6,072 bases of DNA from Gammaproteobacteria bacterium (GCA_030641695.1 DAOWGY010000070.1:1-6072), one strand, 5' to 3'. Shown: positions 1 to 6,072, numbered from the stretch's first letter. Program-made: numbers and translations. The notes: a model not told the origin generated them from the letters alone.

Positions 1-2640
1 GAGGTGTCAGAGCACACCTTGCGCCAGTACGGCCTGACGATGAGCGAAATCTCGCAAGCGATCAGGGACTCGTCCGTGGACCTTCCCGGCGGCACGATCA
101 AGTCAGTCGGCGGCGATATCCTGTTGCGAACCGAGGGACAGGTCTATACCGGCCTCGATTACTCTGACCTGGTACTCCGGACGTTTGCCGATGGGACGCG
201 ACTGACACTGGGAGATGTCGCCGAGATCAAGGACGGATTTGTCGAGAGCTATGCTTACGGTCGATTCAACGGCGAAGTCACGGCGACACTGCAGGTAAGT
301 ACGGTCGGACAGCAGAACGAGTTGGTGACGGCCGCCGCCGTCAAGGAGTACATCGCGAGCAAGTCGCAGCAGTTGCCCGCGGGAATTCAAATGGATCTTT
401 GGGCGGATCGCTCACAGTATCTGAATGATCGTCTGGAAATGATGACGGACAACATGTTCCTCGGTGCGATGCTCGTGTTCATCGTGTTGTCCTTGTTCCT
501 GCGCATGAAGGTGGCCTGGTGGGTGATCGTAGGAATTCCGATTACGTTTCTCGGTACCTTGTGGCTGATGCCGATCAATCCCTGGCCGGTAACGATCAAC
601 TCGATGAGTCTTTTCGGTTTCATTATTGTTTTGGGTATCGTTGTCGACGACGCCATCATCATCGGTGAAAGTGTCTACACGAAAATACGGGCAGACGGCC
701 ACACGCTCGATAACGTGATCGACGGCGCCCATAAGGTTGCTATTCCCGCGACGTTCGGCGTATTAACGACAATTGCGGCATTCGGGCCAATGCTGTTCAT
801 CGGCGGCATCTTCGGGCCGTTCTTTGAAGCGATATCCGTTGTCGTGATTTTCTGCCTGTTCTTTTCGCTGGTTGAATCGAAGTTGATCTTGCCGGCGCAC
901 CTGGTGCACGCACGGATTCCGCCAATTGATGAGGACGATCTGTTCAATCCGCAGCGCGAGATCAACTTCTGGCGGCGACTACCGCGCTTTTTTCTCAAGA
1001 TCCAACGCCATGTGCAGCACGGCCTGCATCGAGTCATCTACGACTACTATCGGCCATTGCTGGCGAAGGCGATCGACAACCGGGGTGTAACGGTTGCGAT
1101 ATTCGCGGCTGTGCTGATCCTGACAATAGGCATGATGGTCAGTGGCATGGTACGACAGGTTTTGACACCGGAAGTGAACAGCGACTTCATCCAGGTGAGG
1201 ATGGAGATGGAAACCGGGACGGCACCGCAGGTTCGCGACAAGGCGATCGACAGGATCGAAGCGGAACTACTTGCGATGAACCGCGAGATTATTGAAGCGG
1301 ACCCGGATGCGGTGCCGCTCATCCAGCACATCGGTGTATTCACGAGCGGCGATACCGGGGCGATCATGATTGTGGAGATGCCGCGTGATGAAGACCGCCC
1401 CTACGAAGGCATCGAGATCAGCGACATGTGGCGCGAGCGGGTCGGCGACATTGCGGGCATGAGGGACCTGAGGTTTTCGGGCGCCGTGCACCTGGGCGGC
1501 GGACCGCCACTGAGTTTTCGCCTGAATGGCAACAATTACCTGGCACTCGAGGCCGCGGCGCGGGAACTGGAGCAGGAATTGTCCACGTTTGCAGGCGTTT
1601 TCGAGATTCGCAACTCGGCGGTCGGTGGCGGCGATGAAATTCGCCTCACGATCAAGCCCGAGGCGGAAGCGCTGGGCCTCACGATGGTGTCGTTGGGCCG
1701 GCAGGTTCGGCAGGCGTTCTACGGCGAGGAAGCGCAGCGCATTCAGCGTGGCAAAGATGAACTCAAGGTCATGGTCCGGTATCCGGAGGACCAGCGGCGT
1801 TCGATCGCCGACCTCGAAAACATGCGCATTCGTACGCCGAACGGCGATGAAGTCCCTTTCGGCTCCGTCGCCGACGTCACTTTCGGCGAGAGCTATTCGA
1901 GCATTCGGCGGCTGAATCGCGAGCGCACGGTGACGGTCAGCGCGAATATCGATCCCGATCGCGTCGAACCGCAGGAAGTCATCAAGTCGGTCCGTGATAA
2001 CTTCATACCGACGCTGCTTGCGCGGCACCCGGGAGTCAGTTTCGATCTGGAAGGCGCGAGCGAGGAAGAGCGCAACCTGGTGCGCAACCTGTCGATTGCT
2101 TCAATCGCGGCGCTGTTCCTGATTTATGCGTTGATCGCAATTCCGTTGCACTCCTACAGTCAGCCACTGATCATCATGTCCGTGATTCCGTTCGGCCTGA
2201 TCGGCGCCGTCATTGGCCACATCGTGATGGGCAAGGCAATCAGCATGTTTTCGATGTTCGGACTCATTGCGCTGGCAGGCGTCGTCGTCAACGACAGCCT
2301 GATCATGGTTGATTTCATCAACAAAGCGCGAGCCAGCGGCGTCGAATTGAAGCAGGCTGTCATCGATTCCGGCACGCAACGATTCCGGGCCATAGTCCTG
2401 ACATCGTTTACCACAGCCGTGGGCCTGATGCCGATCCTGCTCGAGACGAGTATGGCGGCCCAGTTCGTCATCCCGATGGCGATCTCACTGAGTTTCGGCA
2501 TCGTGTTTGCGACGATAATCACCTTGTTCCTGGTACCGTCGCTGTACCTCTTGCAACTTGATAGCTTCGCCAGGACGCGATACCTGTGGGACCTGTTGCT
2601 CGGTCGCCCCGAGAGGGTGGAAACGTCAGAAGCACCTTGA
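1..2640 (+). CDS. RND efflux pump permease, AcrB-type (5' partial)
   Basis: This is the inner-membrane, proton-driven permease of a tripartite efflux pump; the fusion protein and outer-membrane channel would be partners. The frame is open from base 1, so the GTG at 4 is not the real start. Counting that codon as residue 1, aspartates 215-216 in GIVVDDAIIIGES match AcrB D407/D408, so about 190 N-terminal residues (TM1 and part of the porter domain) are missing. Visible are the end of the first periplasmic domain (1-140), TM2 from about 151, the TM4 DD motif, a second periplasmic domain (about 390-690), and a C-terminal helix bundle with GVVVNDSLIMVDF (759-771) and RFRAIVLTS (793-801). The AcrB lysine K940 is replaced by asparagine 763, followed by aspartate 764; the arginine near AcrB R971 is kept (R795). 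The stop TGA overlaps the next gene. Family assignment is firm; substrate is unknown. Confidence 0.95.
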   Translation, partial: EVSEHTLRQYGLTMSEISQAIRDSSVDLPGGTIKSVGGDILLRTEGQVYTGLDYSDLVLRTFADGTRLTLGDVAEIKDGFVESYAYGRFNGEVTATLQVSTVGQQNELVTAAAVKEYIASKSQQLPAGIQMDLWADRSQYLNDRLEMMTDNMFLGAMLVFIVLSLFLRMKVAWWVIVGIPITFLGTLWLMPINPWPVTINSMSLFGFIIVLGIVVDDAIIIGESVYTKIRADGHTLDNVIDGAHKVAIPATFGVLTTIAAFGPMLFIGGIFGPFFEAISVVVIFCLFFSLVESKLILPAHLVHARIPPIDEDDLFNPQREINFWRRLPRFFLKIQRHVQHGLHRVIYDYYRPLLAKAIDNRGVTVAIFAAVLILTIGMMVSGMVRQVLTPEVNSDFIQVRMEMETGTAPQVRDKAIDRIEAELLAMNREIIEADPDAVPLIQHIGVFTSGDTGAIMIVEMPRDEDRPYEGIEISDMWRERVGDIAGMRDLRFSGAVHLGGGPPLSFRLNGNNYLALEAAARELEQELSTFAGVFEIRNSAVGGGDEIRLTIKPEAEALGLTMVSLGRQVRQAFYGEEAQRIQRGKDELKVMVRYPEDQRRSIADLENMRIRTPNGDEVPFGSVADVTFGESYSSIRRLNRERTVTVSANIDPDRVEPQEVIKSVRDNFIPTLLARHPGVSFDLEGASEEERNLVRNLSIASIAALFLIYALIAIPLHSYSQPLIIMSVIPFGLIGAVIGHIVMGKAISMFSMFGLIALAGVVVNDSLIMVDFINKARASGVELKQAVIDSGTQRFRAIVLTSFTTAVGLMPILLETSMAAQFVIPMAISLSFGIVFATIITLFLVPSLYLLQLDSFARTRYLWDLLLGRPERVETSEAP

Positions 2641-3572
2641 GAATCGACGACCCCGGGAAATCGGCAGGCGATCACCGCGACGGTGTGCTCACGGGACTGA
2701 TTGCTTACACCTTGTGGGGTGTTTTTCCAGTCTACTTCAAGATTGTCGGCTCAGTGGCGCCTGCCGAAGTCCTCGTGCATCGCATCGTCTGGGCCGTGCC
2801 GTTCGGGGCAGCGATTATCCACTTTCGGCGCCAATGGCCGGACGTTTACCGGACGTTCGCGACGCCAAAAACGCTGTTTTGGCTTGTCCTTTCTGCCGTT
2901 TTCATTTCTGTAAACTGGTTTATTTACATCTGGGCCGTACAGCAGGAGCAGGTATTCCAGGCGAGCCTCGGTTACTACATCAACCCGCTGATATACGTAC
3001 TCGTAGGCGTCGCATTTTTGGGAGAGAGCTTGCGACGAATGCAAGTGGCTGCCGTACTGCTTGCAACGGCGGGTGTGCTTGTCCTAACGATCAGTGGCGG
3101 CGAGTTTCCCATCGTTGCGCTATCTCTTGCGCTGCTGTTTACGTTTTACGGCGTGATCCGCAAACAGGTTGTTATCGGCGCCATGCCCGGCTTGTTCGTT
3201 GAGACGATGGTGTTGTTTCCGCTCGCGCTCGTGGGGCTGGTCTGGCTCATGAAAGCACAACAGGCGGCCTTTGCGGCAGATGGATGGCAGATTTCAGCGT
3301 TGCTCATGCTTGCAGGTCCACTGACTGTCATTCCATTGTTGTTTTTTGCGATCGCAGCGCGACGGCTGACATTGACGGCGGTCGGTTTCATGCAATTCAT
3401 AGCACCGACACTGCAGTTTTTCGTTGGAATCTACTACGGCGAAGAACTGACGACTCCACATCTCATCTGTTTTGCTCTCATCTGGATTGCTGTCGCCATT
3501 TTCAGTGTCGACGCTTTTTATACGCAGAGCAAAAAGCCCCCACAGGCAAAACCGGTGAGGGCAGATTACTGA
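2637..3572 (+). CDS. rarD: RarD-type EamA-family permease
   Basis: This is a polytopic inner-membrane protein of the drug/metabolite transporter superfamily, about ten membrane helices in two EamA halves. Signature stretches match what I recall of E. coli RarD: AYTLWGVFPVYFK (23-35), HRIVW (48-52), NWFIYIWAV (93-101), SLGYYINPL (110-118), FLGE, FYGVIRK, APTLQFFVGIYYGE, and a C-terminal DAFYTQ. I chose TTG 2637, giving 311 residues (E. coli RarD is about 296) and a 4-base overlap with the RND stop (TTGA), typical of translational coupling; AGAAG lies four bases upstream. A GTG at 2586, with AGGA ten bases upstream, would add 17 hydrophilic residues within the RND tail and remains possible. A GTG at 2685 would remove almost all residues before TM1. 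E. coli RarD is linked by name to chloramphenicol sensitivity, but the transported substrate is not established. Family firm, start uncertain. Confidence 0.9.
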   Translation: MRIDDPGKSAGDHRDGVLTGLIAYTLWGVFPVYFKIVGSVAPAEVLVHRIVWAVPFGAAIIHFRRQWPDVYRTFATPKTLFWLVLSAVFISVNWFIYIWAVQQEQVFQASLGYYINPLIYVLVGVAFLGESLRRMQVAAVLLATAGVLVLTISGGEFPIVALSLALLFTFYGVIRKQVVIGAMPGLFVETMVLFPLALVGLVWLMKAQQAAFAADGWQISALLMLAGPLTVIPLLFFAIAARRLTLTAVGFMQFIAPTLQFFVGIYYGEELTTPHLICFALIWIAVAIFSVDAFYTQSKKPPQAKPVRADY

Positions 3573-3578
3573 GAACGT

Positions 3579-3610
3579 GATGGGATATATCCCATCGGCT
3601 ATTCAGAGCC
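3579..3610. terminator. Perfect palindrome plus small stem between convergent genes
   Basis: GATGGGATATATCCCATC (3579-3596) is a perfect 18-bp palindrome that can form a 7-bp stem with a TATA loop on either strand. It is followed directly by GGCT-ATTCAG-AGCC (3597-3610), a weak 4-bp stem. Together they fill nearly all of the 41-base gap between the stop of the RarD gene and the stop of the EF-G gene. Position between two convergent stops suggests a bidirectional transcription end or RNA 3'-end stabiliser. Neither side has the T-run of a classical intrinsic terminator, so termination is an inference. A protein-binding site is the alternative. Confidence 0.5.
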
Positions 3611-3613
3611 GGG

Positions 3614-5698
3614 CTACTTGCTGGCCTTGCGTTCCTGCACTTCCCTGATTACCTCGTCGGCGACGTTCTGCGGGCAAGGTGCGTAGTGCGAGAACTCCAT
3701 CGAGAACTGGCCGCGGCCTGACGTCAGTGTGCGCAGGTGTCCGATATAGCCGAACATGTCGGCGAGTGGCGCATGGGCTTTGACGCGCACGCCGGTTGCG
3801 CCGGCATCCTGCGATTTGATCATGCCGCGGCGGCGGTTGAGGTCGCCAATGACATCACCGACGTTGTTCTCCGGCGAAAAGACGTCGACCTTCATGATCG
3901 GTTCCAGCAATTGCGGGCCGGCCTTCGGGATTGACTGCCTGTAGGCTGCCTTCGTTGCGATCTCGAATGCGAGCGCGGATGAGTCCACGGCGTGAAATGC
4001 GCCGTCCAGCAGTGTGAATTTCACGTCGAGCAGGGGAAACCCTGCCAGCGTGCCTTCATCCATGCTGACCCTGAATGCCTTTTCGATCGCGCCCCAGTAC
4101 TCGCGCGGCACATTGCCGCCGGTCACCTTCGACTCGAACTCATAACCGGCGTTCTGTTCTGCGGGCTCGATGCGATAGTCGATGCGTCCGTACTGACCAG
4201 AGCCACCCGACTGCTTCTTGTGGGTGTATCTGTCCTCGATCATCTTGGTGATCGTCTCGCGGTAGGCGACCTGCGGCTTGCCCATCACCACGTCGACTTT
4301 ATGAGTGCGCCTGAGGATGTCGACTTTGATGTCGAGATGCAGTTCGCCCATGCCCTTGATCAGGGTTTCGCCCGAGTCTTCGTCGGTGGCAACCTGGAAC
4401 GAAGGATCTTCCTGCACCATCTTGTTGAGCGCGACGCCCATCTTCTCGTTGCCGGCTTTGTCCTTGGGCGAGATAGCGATCGAGATCACAGGATCGGGAA
4501 AAACCATTGGCTCGAGCGTCGCCGGATTCTTGGCATCGGCAAGCGTGTGGCCCGTGCGTGTGTTCTTCATGCCGAGCAGGGCGACGATGTCACCGGCTTG
4601 CGCCGACTCGAGCTCCTCGCGTGAATCGGCATGCATCTCGACGATGCGGCCAATGCGTTCGGTCTTGCCCGTAAACGTGTTCAGGACGTTGTCGCCCTTC
4701 TTGAGCTGGCCCGAGTAGATGCGCGTAAATGTCAGCGCGCCATAACGGTCATCCATGATCTTGAACGCGAGCGCGCGTAGCGGCTTCGTCGGATCGACCG
4801 TGGCGACGCCGCCGGTCGCGTGGCCCTCGAGATCGATTTCGGGCTGCGGCTTCACTTCAGTCGGGTTCGGCAGATAGTCAACTATCGCATTAAGAATATT
4901 CTGTATTCCCTTGTTTTTGAACGCAGAGCCACAGAAGGTCGGGAAGAACTCGAGATTGATCGTGCCGCGGCGAACGCAGCGTTTGATATCGTCGATCGAC
5001 GGCTCCTCGCCTTCGAGGTATTGCTCGAGCAGATCGTCGTCCTGCTCGACTGCCGTCTCGATCAGCTTCTCGCGCCATTCCTCCACGATATCCTGCATGT
5101 CATCGGGCACGTCGCTGATCTCATAAGACTCGGGATCCTCGGACGAACTCCAGATCCATGCCTTGCGAGTCAGGAGATCCACGACACCCTTGAAGTTGTC
5201 CTCGACACCAATTGGCAACACCATGACGAGCGGTTGCGCTGCCAGCACATCCTTGACCTGTTTGACGACACTGTAGAAATCCGCGCCGATGCGATCGAGC
5301 TTGTTGACGAAAATGATGCGTGCGACTTCCGAGTCGTTCGCATAGCGCCAGTTCGTCTCCGACTGTGGCTCCACGCCGCCGGAGCCGCAGAACACGCCCA
5401 CGCCGCCATCCAGAACTTTAAATGAACGGTACACGTCGATGGTGTAATCCACTTGGCCTGTCGTGTCAATGATATTCAGGCGGTGGTCCGCCCATTCACA
5501 GCTCGTCGCCGCGGACTGAATCGTGATGCCGCGTTCCTGCTCCTGTTCCATGAAGTCTGTGGTCGCTTCACCGTCGTGCACTTCACCGGTGCGATGTATC
5601 TTGCCCGTGAGTTTCAGGATTCGCTCGGTCGTAGTGGTCTTGCCCGCATCGACGTGGGCAAAAATGCCAATGTTTCGGTACGTGCTTAAGTCTTTCAT
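3614..5698 (-). CDS. fusA2: Elongation factor G paralogue (EF-G 2 type) with altered G3 motif
   Basis: This translational GTPase (694 residues) has all five EF-G domains and would act on the ribosome in the cytoplasm. Visible are the P-loop AHVDAGKTT (14-22), switch I RGITIQSAA (56-64), NKLD and GSAF for guanine binding, domain II from about 300, GMGELHLD in domain III, the domain IV tip loops HKKQSGGSGQYG and FHAVDSSALAFE, and domain V (LLEPIMKVDVFSP, GRGQFSMEF). GSGGVEPQSETNWRYA and PLVMVLPIG resemble Vibrio EF-G 2 as I recall it, and the gene stands alone, not beside rpsL, rpsG or tuf. The oddity is G3: DTTGQ at 78-82 instead of DTPGH, so the catalytic histidine is Gln82. I confirmed this from codons ACA (5459-5461) and CAA (5453-5455) read on the minus strand. 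Start ATG 5698 has only a weak GAAG ribosome site seven bases upstream. EF-G identity is certain; paralogue class is likely; GTPase competence is open. Confidence 0.96.
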   Translation of the reverse strand: MKDLSTYRNIGIFAHVDAGKTTTTERILKLTGKIHRTGEVHDGEATTDFMEQEQERGITIQSAATSCEWADHRLNIIDTTGQVDYTIDVYRSFKVLDGGVGVFCGSGGVEPQSETNWRYANDSEVARIIFVNKLDRIGADFYSVVKQVKDVLAAQPLVMVLPIGVEDNFKGVVDLLTRKAWIWSSSEDPESYEISDVPDDMQDIVEEWREKLIETAVEQDDDLLEQYLEGEEPSIDDIKRCVRRGTINLEFFPTFCGSAFKNKGIQNILNAIVDYLPNPTEVKPQPEIDLEGHATGGVATVDPTKPLRALAFKIMDDRYGALTFTRIYSGQLKKGDNVLNTFTGKTERIGRIVEMHADSREELESAQAGDIVALLGMKNTRTGHTLADAKNPATLEPMVFPDPVISIAISPKDKAGNEKMGVALNKMVQEDPSFQVATDEDSGETLIKGMGELHLDIKVDILRRTHKVDVVMGKPQVAYRETITKMIEDRYTHKKQSGGSGQYGRIDYRIEPAEQNAGYEFESKVTGGNVPREYWGAIEKAFRVSMDEGTLAGFPLLDVKFTLLDGAFHAVDSSALAFEIATKAAYRQSIPKAGPQLLEPIMKVDVFSPENNVGDVIGDLNRRRGMIKSQDAGATGVRVKAHAPLADMFGYIGHLRTLTSGRGQFSMEFSHYAPCPQNVADEVIREVQERKASK

Positions 5699-5744
5699 CT
5701 CGCATCTTCAGCTATATCGTCATCAAAAAAATTTCAGCCATCCG

Positions 5745-5774
5745 GTCATATTCGTACCGCGTCGCTCTCGTCAA
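5745..5774 (-). promoter_or_regulatory. Candidate sigma70-like promoter for fusA2
   Basis: Read on the minus strand, TTGACG (5774-5769, five of six to the -35 consensus) is followed after an 18-base spacer by TATGAC (5750-5745, four of six to the -10 consensus). Transcription would begin near 5738, giving a leader of about 40 bases to the ATG at 5698. The leader has a run of seven T (5731-5725) and the weak GAAG site. Consensus matching only; the -10 is mediocre. Confidence 0.4.
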
Positions 5775-5821
5775 ACAGGAGAACAAGCGGACGTGTCGAT
5801 CAGAGTGGGTGCCTGTGTTCA

Positions 5822-5861
5822 GCGCCGGCTCGGGAGTGCCTTCGGGCCTTACACGTGGCGC
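5822..5861. repeat. Inverted GCGCC/GGCGC pair enclosing a tetraloop stem
   Basis: GCGCC (5822-5826) is inverted as GGCGC (5857-5861). Between them GCC-TTCG-GGC (5838-5847) forms a 3-bp stem with a TTCG loop on the plus strand, and GCC-CGAA-GGC on the minus strand. GGCGC can also pair with the start of the neighbouring repeat at 5864-5868, so the leader has competing folds. Short stems in GC-rich DNA are common by chance, so functional weight is low. Confidence 0.3.
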
Positions 5862-5863
5862 TT

Positions 5864-5891
5864 GCGCCCGATCCAGCCGGCTTTCGGGCGC
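5864..5891. repeat. Perfect 8-bp inverted repeat in the fusA2 leader
   Basis: GCGCCCGA (5864-5871) and TCGGGCGC (5884-5891) are perfect inverted copies separated by 12 bases that include the palindrome AGCCGGCT (5875-5882). The GC-rich stem would be stable in RNA from either strand. There is no T-run after it on either side, so it is not a typical intrinsic terminator. It abuts the candidate extended -10, so it could be an operator-like site or leader RNA structure. Confidence 0.45.
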
Positions 5892-5893
5892 GG

Positions 5894-5902
5894 ATAATAG
5901 CA
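5894..5902 (-). promoter_or_regulatory. Candidate extended -10 element, distal fusA2 promoter
   Basis: On the minus strand TGCTATTAT fits the extended -10 form TGnTATAAT with one mismatch in the hexamer. No good -35 is present 16-18 bases upstream, as tolerated for extended -10 promoters. Transcription would begin near 5887 and give a fusA2 leader of about 190 bases containing the inverted repeats described here. The same A/T island reads GATAAT (5893-5898) on the plus strand, so it could instead serve rightward transcription, also without a clear -35. Confidence 0.3.
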
Positions 5903-5906
5903 GCGC

Positions 5907-5955
5907 AGGGGCCCCTAAACCAGCGGCAGCTGGCCAAAAATAACGCCTGCCAGCT
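5907..5955. repeat. Cluster of small palindromes and nested stems
   Basis: Three structures are packed here. AGGGGCCCCT (5907-5916) is a perfect 10-bp palindrome. CCAGC-GGCA-GCTGG (5920-5933) is a 5-bp stem with a 4-base loop. AGCTGGC (5928-5934) is inverted as GCCAGCT (5949-5955) across a 14-base A-rich loop, and is exclusive with the previous stem. The first palindrome overlaps the TAG of the possible minus-strand gene, so the cluster could form the 3' end of that transcript, but no T-run follows it. Confidence 0.3.
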
Positions 5956-6072
5956 CAAATGGAGGCGCTGATTCCGGATTCAATGGCCGCAGCACCCGAA
6001 AACGCTGTTTCTGAGCGCCTAGCGGCGCAGAATCGCCCACCAGCGAGCGATATTCAGCAGGCTCATGAGCGA
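5915..6072 (-). CDS. Possible C-terminal end of an unidentified gene (partial)
   Basis: A minus-strand frame enters from the right edge and stays open for 51 codons (first whole codon at 6070-6068), ending at TAG 5917-5915. Its last residues read FELAGVIFGQLPLV, preceded by YRSLVGDSAP and RFRVLRPLNPES. The mix of charged, proline and hydrophobic residues looks protein-like. I do not recognise the family. If real, it lies upstream of fusA2 in the same orientation, with about 216 bases between them. It overlaps, and so competes with, the plus-strand frame starting at 5959. An open stretch of this length can occur by chance in GC-rich DNA. Confidence 0.35.
   Translation of the reverse strand, partial: AHEPAEYRSLVGDSAPLGAQKQRFRVLRPLNPESAPPFELAGVIFGQLPLV
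5959..6072 (+). CDS. Possible N-terminal start of a divergent gene (partial)
   Basis: A plus-strand frame starts at ATG 5959 (second in-frame ATG at 5983) and remains open for 38 codons to the window edge; the preceding in-frame stop is TAA 5941-5943. It ends ASDIQQAHER. A 'DI..A..R' stretch near the N-terminus is seen in PLP-dependent threonine/serine dehydratases, but the diagnostic residues would lie beyond the window, so this is only a hint. ATG 5959 has no ribosome site; GGAGG at 5961-5965 is about 17 bases before ATG 5983, too far to be convincing. It conflicts with the minus-strand frame over the same bases, and at most one is likely real. Confidence 0.2.
   Translation, partial: MEALIPDSMAAAPENAVSERLAAQNRPPASDIQQAHER

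Larger units (their letters stand above)
5699..5914. other. Intergenic region upstream of fusA2
   Basis: I find no convincing gene in this stretch. It holds the weak fusA2 ribosome site (GAAG on the minus strand, 5709-5706), a seven-T tract on the minus strand (5731-5725) without a preceding stem, two candidate promoters, and the GC-rich inverted repeats listed separately. No tRNA, known riboswitch core or tandem repeat was recognised. Confidence 0.6.

Noticed and set aside
4..6. GTG as start codon of the RND gene
   Set aside because: The frame is open to base 1 and alignment to AcrB motifs shows about 190 residues are missing, so this is an internal valine.
1267..2028. 253-codon open frame on the minus strand
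   Set aside because: Lies entirely antisense to the RND permease gene, shows no family motif, and is best explained by the base bias of that gene.
2558..3202. 214-codon plus-strand frame overlapping the RND and RarD genes
   Set aside because: Out of frame with both recognised proteins; cysteine- and arginine-rich composition typical of a shifted frame.
3992..4624. 210-codon open frame on the plus strand
   Set aside because: Fully antisense to the EF-G gene, whose protein is unambiguous; no recognisable domain.
4820..5425. 201-codon open frame on the plus strand
   Set aside because: Also antisense to the EF-G gene, with an unstructured-looking composition and no motif.
5725..5731. Seven-T run on the minus strand as an intrinsic terminator
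   Set aside because: No stable GC-rich stem lies directly upstream, and it sits inside the fusA2 leader.
6009..6032. Imperfect hairpin TTCT-GA-GCGCC-TAGC-GGCGC-AGAA
   Set aside because: Two-base bulge, lies within both candidate partial frames, no T-run; probably chance.
6061..6070. Palindrome GCTCATGAGC at the window edge
   Set aside because: Ten bases only, no neighbouring copies or context to support a site.

Overview
The window looks like chromosomal DNA of a gammaproteobacterium with moderately high GC (high fifties by eye, not computed). The reasons are an AcrB-type RND pump, a RarD permease close to the E. coli protein, and an elongation factor G that matches the stand-alone 'EF-G 2' type known from Vibrio and relatives better than the str-operon fusA. 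I see no insertion sequence, phage gene, CRISPR array, tRNA or rRNA.

Layout: (1) 1-2640, plus strand: a 5'-truncated inner-membrane RND efflux permease whose first ~190 residues lie outside the window. (2) 2637-3572, plus strand: a RarD/EamA-family permease whose likely TTG start overlaps the RND stop codon (TTGA), so the two are probably translationally coupled. (3) 3573-3613: a short gap between convergent genes, holding a perfect 18-bp palindrome and a small second stem, probably a shared transcription end. (4) 3614-5698, minus strand: a complete 694-residue EF-G paralogue (fusA2 type). (5) 5699-6072: 374 bases with the fusA2 leader, two candidate promoters, several GC-rich inverted repeats, and at the right edge two mutually exclusive partial reading frames. 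The minus frame ends at 5915; the plus frame starts near 5959.

The RND and RarD genes form a transport pair. The RND protein would export substrates with a fusion protein and outer-membrane channel not in view; RarD is a drug/metabolite-type permease of uncertain substrate. fusA2 is a separate, oppositely oriented unit.

The most striking observation is in the EF-G. Its G3 (switch II) motif reads DTTGQ instead of the near-invariant DTPGH, so the catalytic histidine is a glutamine, the residue Ras-like GTPases use at that place. Every other GTPase and translocation motif I could check is intact. Both differences are single C-to-A changes on the coding strand, eight bases apart, so sequence error must be excluded before biology is inferred.
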